A stretch of 35,280 nucleotides of DNA from Gordoniibacillus chartarius (GCF_042432825.1 NZ_JBHLWN010000079.1:1-35280); one strand, 5' to 3'. Counted from the stretch's first letter, positions 1-8,090 are shown. The notes: generated from the letters alone by a model not told the origin. Numbers and translations are program-made.

Positions 1-37
1 GTTGTTGATCCGCTCCTGGATGATCGCCACCGCATTC

Positions 38-220
38 TTATGCGCTTTCGAAATTCAGGATGACAAGAACGCTCGGGTCCGTCAGACCTTCCGGCAGCGT
101 TTCCCCATCGTCAAGCTTTATGTTCAAATGCACATCCACCCATTGTCCCCTGCGTTCAACGCTTCTACAGCTTAACGTAAAGGACTGGGCGTCATAACGC
201 TCTTCCCCGTATTTGCGCAT
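38..220 (-). CDS. Small hypothetical protein, possibly frameshifted
   Basis: A 60-residue soluble protein of no family I recognise. I start it at 220 because AGGAG lies about six bases upstream; an ATG at 247 has no such site. It ends at a TAA at 38-40. Just past that stop, another frame stays open to the left edge of the window and reads like protein (KAHKNAVAIIQERINN). The gene may therefore be longer, with a one-base shift around 41-52 caused by mutation or sequence error. It diverges from the M20 gene at 306. Function unknown. Confidence 0.5.
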   Translation of the reverse strand: MRKYGEERYDAQSFTLSCRSVERRGQWVDVHLNIKLDDGETLPEGLTDPSVLVILNFESA

Positions 221-305
221 GCTACTCTCTCCTTGTGTTGTTGGCATGACTTCTCCTCTTCACCATGATAAAATATTTAGGCAAACGAGGAAAGGAGTAC
301 CCCCG

Positions 306-1475
306 ATGAGCAAAGCTGCGATTTTTCAAACGATAGATGCCAACGCGGAGCGGTTTAAGACGATTTCGCGTTTTATCGGCGACAACCCTGAGCTCGGTCA
401 CGAGGAAGTACTCGCCAGCGGCAAGCTGACCGCAGAGCTGGAATCGCATGGCTTCCGCGTCGAGCGCGGCCCGCTGGACATCCCGACGGCGTTCATCGCC
501 GAATACGATTCCGGCAAACCCGGCCCGACGATCGCCTATTTGGCGGAGTACGACGCGCTGCCCGAGCTCGGCCATGCTTGCGGACACCACCTCATCTGCA
601 TGATGAGCGTCGGCGCCGCGGTTGGCTTGAAGTCGGTTATCGATGCGACAGGCGGCAAAATACGCGTCTACGGCACGCCGGCCGAGGAGACGAAGGGTGC
701 CAAGGTGCCGATGGCTGCTGCCGGACTGTTCGACGATGTCGATGTGGCGATGATGACCCATCCTTTCTACACCTACGAGCGGTCGGGCCAATCGCTGGCA
801 ATGGATGCGCTGCAGTTCGAATACACGGGAAAAGCCGCACACGCCGCAGCAAGCCCGCACGAAGGCATTAATGCGCTCGATGCGGTGCTGCTGCTGTTCA
901 ACTCGATCAACGCGCTGCGGCAGCAGCTCGAGAGTCACGTCCGGATTCACGGAATCATTACGGAAGGCGGCAAGGCGGCCAATATTATTCCTGATTACGC
1001 CGTCGCCCAGTTCTATGTCCGCTCCGCCTCGCGCAAGCATACGGACGAAGTCGTCCGCAAGGTGCTCCGCTGCGCCGAAGGCGCCGCGCTGCAAACCGGC
1101 TGCACGCTGAAGACGTCGAACTATGAATACTCGTACGACGAGCTGAACACGAACGAAACGCTGTCCGAAGCGTTCAACCGCAATTTGTTTGCGCTCGGCG
1201 TATCTCCGGAGCAGATGGAAACCGGCAAAGACCACGGCTCGCTCGATCTCGGCAACGTCTCGCTCCGCTGTCCGGCCATTCACCCGTACATCCGGGTCGT
1301 GGACCGCAAGCTACTACTGCATACGAAGGAGTTCCGCGACGCGGCGATGCAGGATATGGCGCTGGACGGCATGATCCTTGCGGCGAAGACGCTGGCCGCA
1401 ACCGGATATGATGTGCTGACGGATGCAGGTCTACTGCAGGAGATCAAGGATGAGTTCGCACAGTCGAATCGATAA
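306..1475 (+). CDS. M20 family metallopeptidase / amidohydrolase
   Basis: A 389-residue cytosolic enzyme of the M20D amidohydrolase type, which hydrolyses N-acyl amino acids or small peptide-like amides with a di-metal centre. The metal-binding GHACGHH motif is at residues 89-95 and the catalytic-glutamate region PAEET at 125-129. A central lid/dimerisation domain follows (roughly 180-290), and the C-terminal metal His is probably in the HPYIR segment. Length is normal for the family. The start at 306 has AAAGGAG nine bases upstream; an upstream in-frame ATG at 213 lacks a site and would overlap the divergent small gene. It is monocistronic and followed by a strong hairpin terminator. The substrate cannot be read from sequence; the aminobenzoyl-glutamate/YxeP-like group is the nearest match I recognise. 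Confidence 0.88.
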   Translation: MSKAAIFQTIDANAERFKTISRFIGDNPELGHEEVLASGKLTAELESHGFRVERGPLDIPTAFIAEYDSGKPGPTIAYLAEYDALPELGHACGHHLICMMSVGAAVGLKSVIDATGGKIRVYGTPAEETKGAKVPMAAAGLFDDVDVAMMTHPFYTYERSGQSLAMDALQFEYTGKAAHAAASPHEGINALDAVLLLFNSINALRQQLESHVRIHGIITEGGKAANIIPDYAVAQFYVRSASRKHTDEVVRKVLRCAEGAALQTGCTLKTSNYEYSYDELNTNETLSEAFNRNLFALGVSPEQMETGKDHGSLDLGNVSLRCPAIHPYIRVVDRKLLLHTKEFRDAAMQDMALDGMILAAKTLAATGYDVLTDAGLLQEIKDEFAQSNR

Positions 1476-1482
1476 CGCAAAG

Positions 1483-1531
1483 AAGACCGTACCTGACCGG
1501 CGGGCAGCCGGCCTAGGACGGTCTTTGTTTG
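1483..1531. terminator. Bidirectional Rho-independent terminator
   Basis: Outer arms AAGACCGT (1483-1490) and ACGGTCTT (1518-1525) enclose a second GC-rich pairing (CCGGC/GCCGG). TTTGTTTGT follows on the plus strand and CTTCTTTG on the minus strand. It can end both the M20 gene and the convergent ABC operon finishing at 1543. Confidence 0.85.
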
Positions 1532-1542
1532 TGCATGTAGCA

Positions 1543-1848
1543 TTACACGGAAACCGCATCATGTGCGTTTGTACGCTTTGAAGCAATGCTCATCTTGACG
1601 CTCAAGCCGTTAGCCTGCTTTACCGCCGCCAGCTTGGCCGCCTTCCGCTGCTCGCAGGCCGGCATTGCCGGCAGACCGTTCATCCCGGCCAGTTCCAACA
1701 ACGCTAGCTTCGCCGCCTCGGCAGCGGCCTGTTCCTCTTCCAGCCAGCACAATGCGATCGTATAGCAGTAGCTTTCGTATGTTCTCAGGACGTCCACGAT
1801 GCTGCTCTTCGCCGAGATCGGCACTTTGTGGTTCAGAGCCGCATTCAT
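1543..1848 (-). CDS. Small Ala/Leu-rich hypothetical protein
   Basis: A 101-residue, mostly helical cytoplasmic protein with no family I can name. The middle (about 20-55) is a Glu/Ala/Leu-rich helix and three or four Cys are scattered through it. It overlaps the upstream gene by four bases (ATGA) and has GGAG five bases before its start, so it is the translationally coupled last gene of the GntR-ABC operon. A bidirectional terminator follows at once. It could be an accessory factor of that operon, but nothing in the sequence says what it does. Confidence 0.6.
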   Translation of the reverse strand: MNAALNHKVPISAKSSIVDVLRTYESYCYTIALCWLEEEQAAAEAAKLALLELAGMNGLPAMPACEQRKAAKLAAVKQANGLSVKMSIASKRTNAHDAVSV

Positions 1849-3053
1849 CGGAGCTCCATATTATAGACGGCCAGCTTGCTAAGCAAATCTGAAGTGTCTC
1901 GGAACGGCTCCTTCACCCCGATGCTCCCCTCGTATTTGATACTGCCGGATGCCGCTTCGTAAACGACAAGTTTCGGAGGCATACGGCTTTCCATCTCCGC
2001 CGGGAAGAGCTTATAGATGTGCCCGTCTTTCAAGCGAATTTGCCCATCCGCTGGACCAATCGATATATCCCGGGAAACGGTTGTGCCTGCGGTAATATCG
2101 TACCGAACGGCAGTCAGCGTTTGCCCGGCATCCTTCAGGATTGTAATCGCAGTGCCCTCAACCTCAAAGAAAAATGAGCCGTTTCCTTTCACGAAATCTT
2201 CGATTTCTTTGTTCCGGATCTTGATTTCCTCGCCGGTTTGAATATCGTAGACGAGCAATCGTCCGCCGGATTTCTCTCTCTGCTTCGAGCCATCTGCCTT
2301 CTGAATCATTTTCATTTCAACCAGGTATATCGCAGTGATAGGACTTGAGCCGAATTCTTTGGAAGATGGTAACCATTGAAAATTCGTATCTAGATCGTCG
2401 TTTCCGTTCGGTACAGTAGTAAGCGTCTTATCGGACGGCGTTTGCTTGTCATTCATACTTAACGTATAAAGATGGAACCCTATCGCATCGTTTCTCGATT
2501 GATTTAGCGTGAGCACCTTCAACTCGCTGCCGATCACTTGTACATCATGGACAGAGATACTGTGATTTTGTTCGCTTCCCGGAATATCGACTTGATAAGA
2601 CGTCGTTTGATTTTTCTTTTTGTCCCAGACATTCACATCAAACCGAAAGCTTGCTTGAATGTCGTCCCGAATGGATTTAGCGCTAACATAGGCAAGATAC
2701 CCGTCGTCTTCAAAGAACGAATTGACTTCCCGCTTGCCCCTCATAAATTGCGGGTATCGCTCAAACAACGACTTCAGCTCTGGAAACGGATATCTGAAGC
2801 TGCTGTCGAAACTTTCAATCATCGGTTGATCGCGACGATACTTGCTGCCGCTGAAGTTGATTTCGACCGATTCATGGTACGTTCTTCCCCCGTATTCTCC
2901 GGTCAGCACGACATTTTGCACGAGCTGTGGATCGCCGGAACGGAGCTGCAGCGTAAAGTCGGGCGGACGATTCACCGCCGCTTGCACATAAAATGAACTT
3001 ATACCGCTACATACCAGTAGCAAAAGTACAATGATTATCCAATATCGCTTCAT
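1845..3053 (-). CDS. Membrane-anchored extracytoplasmic protein of the ABC operon
   Basis: A 402-residue protein with one N-terminal hydrophobic segment (residues 5-24) acting as a signal anchor or uncleaved signal, then a large polar domain outside the membrane. The domain is rich in beta-type, repeated strand patterns (for example YDITAG, LLVYDIQTGEE, VYEAASG) that suggest a beta-propeller-like fold. The ATG at 3053 is chosen because GGGAGTG lies just upstream and the signal segment then starts immediately; an in-frame start at 3125 would put a poor leader in front. It follows the permease gene by 13 bases. In Ytr-type operons the extra exported protein is thought to work with the transporter; that role is inferred here from position only. 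Confidence 0.72.
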   Translation of the reverse strand: MKRYWIIIVLLLLVCSGISSFYVQAAVNRPPDFTLQLRSGDPQLVQNVVLTGEYGGRTYHESVEINFSGSKYRRDQPMIESFDSSFRYPFPELKSLFERYPQFMRGKREVNSFFEDDGYLAYVSAKSIRDDIQASFRFDVNVWDKKKNQTTSYQVDIPGSEQNHSISVHDVQVIGSELKVLTLNQSRNDAIGFHLYTLSMNDKQTPSDKTLTTVPNGNDDLDTNFQWLPSSKEFGSSPITAIYLVEMKMIQKADGSKQREKSGGRLLVYDIQTGEEIKIRNKEIEDFVKGNGSFFFEVEGTAITILKDAGQTLTAVRYDITAGTTVSRDISIGPADGQIRLKDGHIYKLFPAEMESRMPPKLVVYEAASGSIKYEGSIGVKEPFRDTSDLLSKLAVYNMELR

Positions 3054-3066
3054 TCGGCCGCACTCC

Positions 3067-3900
3067 CTACACCGTAACTTTGTTCTTGAGCAAATACGAG
3101 CTGAGGGCAAGGGAACAACCCGCAATCAGGATTCCAGCCCCCACCAATAGCCAAAACACTTCATGATCATACAAGTAATACCGGTAAAAGGTTTCGGAAG
3201 CAATCAACGGCATGAGGAAAAGGACAATTGAAGCTACGACATAAGCCACTCCTGCAATGGCCCCTTTCCAACGGTAACTGCGTTCCAGCATGATACCCGT
3301 AAACACGACGATAACAAAGGCTAGTCCGGCGGCGTAGTACAGCAATAGCTGACCCAATCGATTCGGGACCAGGATTTGAAGCAGCGTATGAGACGAAAAT
3401 ACTTCGACGATGTTGAACGTCTCCCGCAGCTCCGCAGGCATGATAGTATTAAATACAGTTAATTGCAGCGGAACGACCAGCAGCTCGAAACCGACCAATC
3501 CTAATGTCAGCAGCATAATCGTGCTCAGCTTGGCGGCAAATACATTCATGCGAGACGTTGGAATCATCAGCAGACGGTAAACGAACATATTTTTGCCGAC
3601 CCAGTCTCGATACCAAATAAACAGCGTGTAGATCAGCAGCACCGCAGCGCATATGGCTATCGGACCGCTAAAGAAAAAACCACTCGAATAATGAATAAAA
3701 TTTGCAGCCCCATAGTCAGCGACATACTGGCCGGCCGAAATGCCTTCACGCAGCACGGCTTCTTGAAATCTGGATTTGTACGATATGGCATACTCCATCA
3801 CTCCGGCGACTTGCAGCAGCAGCGTCAATACAAGCAGCGCCCCATACCAATACCGGATTCGGTGCAGTTCAAAGTGAAACAGCTTCACAAAACGATTCAT
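3067..3900 (-). CDS. ABC transporter permease (Ytr-like operon)
   Basis: A 277-residue integral membrane protein with about six hydrophobic segments (near residues 18-35, 75-93, 110-130, 165-200, 212-232 and 245-268) and no nucleotide-binding motif. It starts inside the stop of the ATPase gene (ATGA overlap at 3897-3900), so the two are translationally coupled and probably form one transporter. This is the ABC-2-type layout common in GntR-regulated Firmicute operons that answer cell-envelope stress or move unknown substrates. The substrate and direction cannot be deduced. Confidence 0.8.
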   Translation of the reverse strand: MNRFVKLFHFELHRIRYWYGALLVLTLLLQVAGVMEYAISYKSRFQEAVLREGISAGQYVADYGAANFIHYSSGFFFSGPIAICAAVLLIYTLFIWYRDWVGKNMFVYRLLMIPTSRMNVFAAKLSTIMLLTLGLVGFELLVVPLQLTVFNTIMPAELRETFNIVEVFSSHTLLQILVPNRLGQLLLYYAAGLAFVIVVFTGIMLERSYRWKGAIAGVAYVVASIVLFLMPLIASETFYRYYLYDHEVFWLLVGAGILIAGCSLALSSYLLKNKVTV

Positions 3901-4586
3901 CCGCGGTACACCTCTCTCATTACGTCTACAACGGATTTGCCTTCAGACTCCCGCAGCTCCTCCGTATCGAATTCCTTGAGCACCGCGCCGTGATCCAGCA
4001 AAACCGCCTTGTCGATCAAATGCTCGACATCATGAATTTCATGAGTGGTAAGCAGCACGCCCCGGTCTTCGACAAGATGGCTCGTGAACACGTCCGCAAT
4101 CTGCTCTCTGCTGAACATATCGATCCCGGAGAACGGTTCATCCATGAGCAAATAGTCGACATCAAGCGCAAGTCCGAGCAGCATATTCGCTTTGGCCGCA
4201 TTTCCCTTCGACAGATTCGCGATACGGTCGGTCCGATTCAGCCTGAAGAACTTCAGCAGCTCTTCAGCACGCTGTTCATTCCAGGCCGAGTAGAAATCTT
4301 TCATAAACGTCAACGCTTCGCCGATCTTCATCTGCGGCGGCATCGTAATCGTATCCGGGATAAAGGCAACCTTCTCATACGTGCTTTTCCCTACAGGCTG
4401 CCCGTCGACCAGGATGTGGCCGCTTTGAATCGGAGTTAGATTCATAATTGCTTTCATGACCGTCGATTTCCCGACGCCGTTAATGCCGATTAAACAGGTG
4501 ATGCGTCCTTTTTCCGCCGTAAAACTAACGTTGTTAAGCACCTTCTTGCGGCCGTATGTTTTCGTTACCGATTTTAACTCGATCAT
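3897..4586 (-). CDS. ABC transporter ATP-binding protein (Ytr-like)
   Basis: A 229-residue ATPase subunit. Walker A is GINGVGKST (about residues 34-42). The signature is LSKGN in place of the usual LSGGQ, a variant frequent in ABC-2-type ATPases of GntR operons. Walker B and D-loop are YLLMDEPFSGID, and the H-loop is LLTTHE. It sits 12 bases after the regulator and overlaps the permease start by four bases. The operon order of regulator, ATPase, permease and exported protein resembles Bacillus ytrABC-type operons. It would energise the permease encoded next; the substrate is unknown. Confidence 0.92.
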   Translation of the reverse strand: MIELKSVTKTYGRKKVLNNVSFTAEKGRITCLIGINGVGKSTVMKAIMNLTPIQSGHILVDGQPVGKSTYEKVAFIPDTITMPPQMKIGEALTFMKDFYSAWNEQRAEELLKFFRLNRTDRIANLSKGNAAKANMLLGLALDVDYLLMDEPFSGIDMFSREQIADVFTSHLVEDRGVLLTTHEIHDVEHLIDKAVLLDHGAVLKEFDTEELRESEGKSVVDVMREVYRG

Positions 4587-4598
4587 GTCGTTATCCCC

Positions 4599-4976
4599 CT
4601 ACTCCTTGGACCGCTCCGCAAGATATGCGTCCTTCACGATATGCAGCAGCTCGTCTACAGGCACATCAATCGTCTTAATTGAAGAGACAAACGTCTGCAC
4701 CGCCTCCAGGATCAGCTCTTCGCGAATTGAGCTCAGTACTCGCTCATCCGTTGTAATACGGCTCGGGGAATTGCCTTCTGTACGTATCAAACCTTGCTCC
4801 TCCATTTCTTTATAAGCCTTCTGCGCGGTGTTCGGATTAATCTGGAGCGTAGCCGCGAGCTCCCGCCGCGACGGGATTTCTTGTCCCGCCTGCAGCCTGC
4901 CGGTCGCAATCTCCTGCTTGAAATGCCGGACTACCTGCAGATACACTGGATCTCGATTATTGAAGATCACCTTCAT
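4599..4976 (-). CDS. GntR family transcriptional regulator, YtrA subfamily
   Basis: A 125-residue repressor-type protein. The N-terminal winged helix-turn-helix spans about residues 10-75 (IPSRRELAATLQINPNTAQKAYKEM is the GntR recognition region). The C-terminal part of only about 50 residues is typical of the short YtrA subfamily, which dimerises but lacks a large ligand domain. GGGAG nine bases upstream supports the start. It is the first gene of the ABC operon, and its own promoter carries a perfect palindrome, so autoregulation is likely. YtrA-type regulators often respond to cell-envelope antibiotics; that is family knowledge and is not shown here. Confidence 0.9.
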   Translation of the reverse strand: MKVIFNNRDPVYLQVVRHFKQEIATGRLQAGQEIPSRRELAATLQINPNTAQKAYKEMEEQGLIRTEGNSPSRITTDERVLSSIREELILEAVQTFVSSIKTIDVPVDELLHIVKDAYLAERSKE

Positions 4977-5004
4977 CTGCCCATCTCCCAGTCTGGTTTG
5001 GAAG

Positions 5005-5086
5005 TGTGTGTACTAAGTAGTACATACACTGTGTATGTACTACGTGGTTCATACACCTGATATGTGTACTATACGACTAATACACA
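5005..5086. promoter_or_regulatory. Operator array for the GntR/YtrA-type regulator
   Basis: A perfect 13-base inverted repeat, GTAGTACATACAC (5017-5029) and GTGTATGTACTAC (5031-5043), is centred on 5030. A left-hand copy of the half-site with one mismatch (GTGTGTGTACTA, 5005-5016) makes an overlapping second palindrome. A third pair, TGTGTA (5063-5068) and TACACA (5081-5086), brackets the -10 box. Binding here would block initiation and early elongation of the gntR operon. Confidence 0.8.
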
Positions 5087-5097
5087 TTGGCTGTCAA
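5060..5097 (-). promoter_or_regulatory. Promoter of the gntR-ABC operon
   Basis: On the minus strand TTGACA (5097-5092) is followed after 18 bases by TATAGT (5073-5068). This is a near-consensus vegetative promoter; transcription should start near 5060, giving a leader of about 85 bases that contains the main palindrome. Confidence 0.75.
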
Positions 5098-5102
5098 CAC
5101 CC

Positions 5103-5558
5103 TCATATAGCTTCGGAGTTTTCATCGCCACGGAAACTTTTTTGAAAAGCATCCATACTCACAACAAATACCCAGCCCGCAAACAGAAATAAAATCAAGT
5201 GAATACACGCTATAATCAAAAACAAAGTTCTTCCCATGCCTGCAAGTGTCCACCAAAATAGCGGCGGAAACTGTATGGCTATCATCGCTATGGAAATAAT
5301 AAGAATGATACATATGGCACTTAATCTAAGCGCTCGCTTATTTACGATAGCTAAAAATCCTAGCAAGATTAATGAAACGCCTATAAGAAAACTAACCTTA
5401 GCCCATAGACTAACATAGTAAGACTGAGAGCCCTCTTCGTGGCCTAAAAAAGAAAAACTAAACACACGGTTTCTGTAGCAAATGGATATACCAAGTGACA
5501 ACACACCGGCAGAACAAGTATTTAGCAACATTTTCACATTATCTTTCATAAAGTCCAT
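5103..5558 (-). CDS. Small multi-pass membrane protein
   Basis: A 151-residue hydrophobic protein with about four membrane segments (near 10-28, 48-68, 75-97 and 105-132) and a short polar tail (DAFQKSFRGDENSEAI). It belongs to no family I recognise. The start at 5558 follows GGGAGGAGGAAT; the upstream in-frame start at 5669 would add a non-hydrophobic leader across the promoter. The gene is visibly richer in A+T than its neighbours and has its own promoter, so it may be a separate acquisition. It ends a few bases before the -35 box of the gntR operon promoter. Confidence 0.65.
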   Translation of the reverse strand: MDFMKDNVKMLLNTCSAGVLSLGISICYRNRVFSFSFLGHEEGSQSYYVSLWAKVSFLIGVSLILLGFLAIVNKRALRLSAICIILIISIAMIAIQFPPLFWWTLAGMGRTLFLIIACIHLILFLFAGWVFVVSMDAFQKSFRGDENSEAI

Positions 5559-5573
5559 ATTCCTCCTCCCTTC

Positions 5574-5610
5574 CCTGCTTATTATAGAGCAAATTAAACC
5601 AAAATTTCGA
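5574..5610 (-). promoter_or_regulatory. Promoter of the small membrane protein gene
   Basis: A perfect TATAAT on the minus strand (5586-5581) lies 22 bases ahead of the start codon, with a weak -35 region around TTCGAA. The expected start near 5574 leaves a short leader holding the ribosome binding site. Confidence 0.45.
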
Positions 5611-5731
5611 AAGCTTATATTGTCGGGGTGCGCATCCGAAGCAACCGTCTTATAGGGCTGTAAAATCAAGGCGATTTGCTAGTCGACTCATCCGGTTCGT
5701 ACTCCATTGCCCGCGTTCACGTCCACCGTTC

Positions 5732-6652
5732 TCAGGACGGCTTCCCCCGCTCCGTCGAACGAATAAACAGCCACACCCCAGCCAGCAAAATGACTCCGGC
5801 CAATGCCTGCAGCCCGGTAATCTTCTCGCCGAGCAATAAGGCGGCCAGCAAAGCGGCTCCAAGCGGCTCTCCAAGCACCGTCATCGATACTGAAGTCGCC
5901 CTCATGTATTGGAGCAGCAAATTAAAAATGTAATGCCCCAGCAATGTAGGGACCGCCGCCATCAGCAGGAAAATCCCCCATTCCTTCGGCTCGTAGTCAA
6001 ATAACGGGTACCCGATAAGAACGTTATATACGAGCAGAACGCCGGCCGCAGCGGCAAATACCGCGTAGCTGTATGTGTAGGCGGAGACGTGGCGGCGCAA
6101 GCTCTTGCCAAGAAGCATATGAACGGCGACCGCGGCCGCCCCCAACAAAGAAAGGATATCCCCTTTCAGCGCCTCGCCCGAGTAGCGGAAATCGCCCCAG
6201 CCGATCAGCGCCGCTCCGACCGTAGCGATGATCATGCCCAGCACGGCGCCTCCAGCCGTTCGTTGCCGGAATACGAAGAACGAACCGAGCATGACGAAGA
6301 TCGGCTCCAGCGTCAATAATGCCGTTGACGAGGCGACGCTCGTGTAGCGCAGCGATTCCATCCAGAGCAGGAAGTGCAGGCCAAGGAACGCTCCCGATAC
6401 GACGAGCTGCAGGCAGGCGCGAAGCGGCAAGCTCTTCCATTCGCTGCGGCGCTTCCACAGCCACGGAGCCAGAAACAAGCAAGTCAGCAGCAGACGGTTC
6501 ATGGCGATGACGGCGGCAGGCGCCTGCGACCACTTGACGAATATCGCCGAGAACGAAATGGCGATGACGCCGATGGCAAGCAGCAGCGGGATAGGGAGGA
6601 CAGATTTCGAATTTGCAGGCAGCAGGATTGATGTTGAAGTGTTTTCGCTCAT
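5732..6652 (-). CDS. EamA/DMT family transporter
   Basis: A 306-residue inner-membrane protein made of two EamA repeats, about ten membrane helices in all. The N-terminal repeat runs through roughly residues 20-150 and the C-terminal one through 165-300. Typical conserved patches are visible: FVKWSQAPA with MNRLLL in the first repeat, and GEPLGAALLAALLLGEKIT in the second. The family exports or exchanges amino acids and other small metabolites; substrates are not predictable. The start at 6652 has AAGGAG seven bases ahead; the longer start at 6700 would run through the terminator of the upstream gene and is rejected. It is monocistronic. Confidence 0.88.
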   Translation of the reverse strand: MSENTSTSILLPANSKSVLPIPLLLAIGVIAISFSAIFVKWSQAPAAVIAMNRLLLTCLFLAPWLWKRRSEWKSLPLRACLQLVVSGAFLGLHFLLWMESLRYTSVASSTALLTLEPIFVMLGSFFVFRQRTAGGAVLGMIIATVGAALIGWGDFRYSGEALKGDILSLLGAAAVAVHMLLGKSLRRHVSAYTYSYAVFAAAAGVLLVYNVLIGYPLFDYEPKEWGIFLLMAAVPTLLGHYIFNLLLQYMRATSVSMTVLGEPLGAALLAALLLGEKITGLQALAGVILLAGVWLFIRSTERGKPS

Positions 6653-6676
6653 GTTATCTCCTTGATGTTGAGTAAA

Positions 6677-6717
6677 GTAAATAACCCGCATCGCCGCCAT
6701 ATTCAGGCGGGTGCGGG
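6677..6717 (-). terminator. Rho-independent terminator after ytxJ
   Basis: On the minus strand CCCGCA pairs with TGCGGG and CCGCC with GGCGG around a seven-base loop, followed by TTATTTACTTTAC. It lies 23 bases past the YtxJ stop and separates that gene from the EamA gene. Confidence 0.75.
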
Positions 6718-6739
6718 CTGCTTTAGCCGAATCGAGCGA

Positions 6740-7081
6740 TTAGTCCAGTACAGCGGTCATATGCTTTGCTGTAACCGACCAATGCGATGTATTCCAATAC
6801 GCGCCTTTGTCTTTCACATACAGGATTTGCGGCGACTCGTGCTTCACTTTCAAGTCCTCGGCAATTCGGTTCGAGACCGGACGCGACTCGATCACTTTCA
6901 CCAAATAATAGCTGACATTCCCGTTCGGATTGCCGCTCAAATACTGCTCGTACTCGTCCAGAGCGCTGGCGCTGACCGGACACGTTGTGCTGTGCTTCAG
7001 GATCACGGCCGGCTGCTCGCCGGAATTTTCCAAGATGTCATTCCATTCCTCAAGCTTCGTAATTTCTTTCCACTGGGTCAT
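6740..7081 (-). CDS. ytxJ: Bacillithiol system redox-active protein YtxJ
   Basis: A 113-residue thioredoxin-fold protein. The single active-site cysteine is Cys34 in HSTTCPVSASAL, the mark of the YtxJ monothiol bacilliredoxins, which are linked to bacillithiol redox chemistry in Firmicutes. The cis-Pro loop is ESPQILYV. The start at 7081 is preceded by GGAGGAGG; longer in-frame extensions have no such site. It stands alone, with a terminator downstream. Its presence supports a bacillithiol-producing host. Confidence 0.9.
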   Translation of the reverse strand: MTQWKEITKLEEWNDILENSGEQPAVILKHSTTCPVSASALDEYEQYLSGNPNGNVSYYLVKVIESRPVSNRIAEDLKVKHESPQILYVKDKGAYWNTSHWSVTAKHMTAVLD

Positions 7082-7164
7082 GCCGGGTTCCTCCTCCAAG
7101 AACGATAATCTTCTTTTCTCTGTTGTATCACATTTCGTCCCTTTCGGCAAAGCGGCCGTATCAA

Positions 7165-7596
7165 TTATTCGGTGTTCTTTAAAAAATCGGGCCGGCGGCG
7201 CATGCAAGTACCCTCATCGCGGACATATCCGTACTGCTCGTACAGGCTGTGCGCATCCTTTGTGGCCAGTGTACCGGTTAAATTACGCAGCTCGTCGGAT
7301 TCGATGATTGTTTCGATGAAAATTTTGCCTAGTCCGCGTCCTCTGTACGCTTCGTCAATAAATACGTCGCATAACCAGTACATCGTCGCGAAATCTGTAA
7401 TCACTCTTGCGAACCCGATCTGGCGGCCGCTATCGTACAGTCCGATGCAGTGGGAACCGCGGATGGAAGCTTCAATCGTCGCCCGCTTCCGCTTGTCGGC
7501 CCAGTAGCTTCGACCGAGGAAGCCGACGATCACATCGATATCGAGCAAGCTTTTATCGTCACTAATCAAAAACTGATCGTACTGCTTATAGATCAT
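7165..7596 (-). CDS. GNAT family N-acetyltransferase
   Basis: A 143-residue cytosolic acetyl-CoA-dependent transferase. The acetyl-CoA pyrophosphate-binding loop is YRGRGLGK (about residues 88-95), preceded by the beta strand WLCDVFID; the C-terminal DAHSLYEQYGY is the usual motif B end. It resembles the stand-alone GNAT group that includes many orphan regulators of small-molecule acetylation. GGAGGGG precedes the ATG at 7596; a TTG at 7635 overlapping the upstream gene is less likely. It is the last gene of a tight set with the membrane protein and AadE-like genes. The substrate is unknown; given the neighbour, an amine-containing antibiotic is possible but unproven. Confidence 0.85.
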   Translation of the reverse strand: MIYKQYDQFLISDDKSLLDIDVIVGFLGRSYWADKRKRATIEASIRGSHCIGLYDSGRQIGFARVITDFATMYWLCDVFIDEAYRGRGLGKIFIETIIESDELRNLTGTLATKDAHSLYEQYGYVRDEGTCMRRRPDFLKNTE

Positions 7597-7631
7597 CACG
7601 GTCCCCTCCCAGTTGTATGTTCTTGCAAGCT

Positions 7632-8084
7632 TCAAACGGATCGTGCTTCGCCTTGGCGTCTCCCAAGGTGGTTAAAGGACCATTCGACCGCGAGCATCAA
7701 GTGGTAAAATAACACCGAAGCCGTGCTTCCTGCCAGCAAGACGGGCTCCATATCTCCCCAGCCGCCCGGGGCGGCCATCACCAGCAAGACGAGTGTCATC
7801 ACGAAGCAGCCTCCGACGGCGTAAATGGCGATGCCTGCCATATATTTCTGCCACGCGGGAAAGGAATAATGAGCAAGAAACATATCGGCCAAATAGGAGT
7901 AGGCGATTCCTGCAGACATATAGATGGGCAGCGTATATAACAGAAAAAAGGGAACCGGCAGCAGGAAGTCAATGATTCCCCCCTCTACTTTCGTCCAGTA
8001 TAAGCCCGATAGCGCCGATAAGATAAAGGACAGTAAGACACTGGACACGATCGCAGTAATCGCCTTTCGCAACAACCGTTCCAT
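7632..8084 (-). CDS. Hypothetical four-helix membrane protein
   Basis: A 150-residue protein with four hydrophobic segments (near 8-30, 38-68, 80-105 and 115-133) and a basic C-terminal tail. No family is recognised. It starts six bases after the AadE-like stop, with GGGAG upstream of the ATG, so the two are likely co-transcribed, and the GNAT gene follows by 35 bases. No enzymatic motif is visible. Confidence 0.65.
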   Translation of the reverse strand: MERLLRKAITAIVSSVLLSFILSALSGLYWTKVEGGIIDFLLPVPFFLLYTLPIYMSAGIAYSYLADMFLAHYSFPAWQKYMAGIAIYAVGGCFVMTLVLLVMAAPGGWGDMEPVLLAGSTASVLFYHLMLAVEWSFNHLGRRQGEARSV

Positions 8085-8090
8085 TCTTAT

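Noticed and set aside
222..1283. 353-codon minus-strand open frame opposite the M20 gene
   Set aside because: Antisense shadow; the plus strand has intact M20 motifs, a good ribosome binding site and a terminator.
6653..6700. Longer start (6700) for the EamA transporter
   Set aside because: It would begin inside the ytxJ terminator, with no ribosome binding site, whereas 6652 has AAGGAG.
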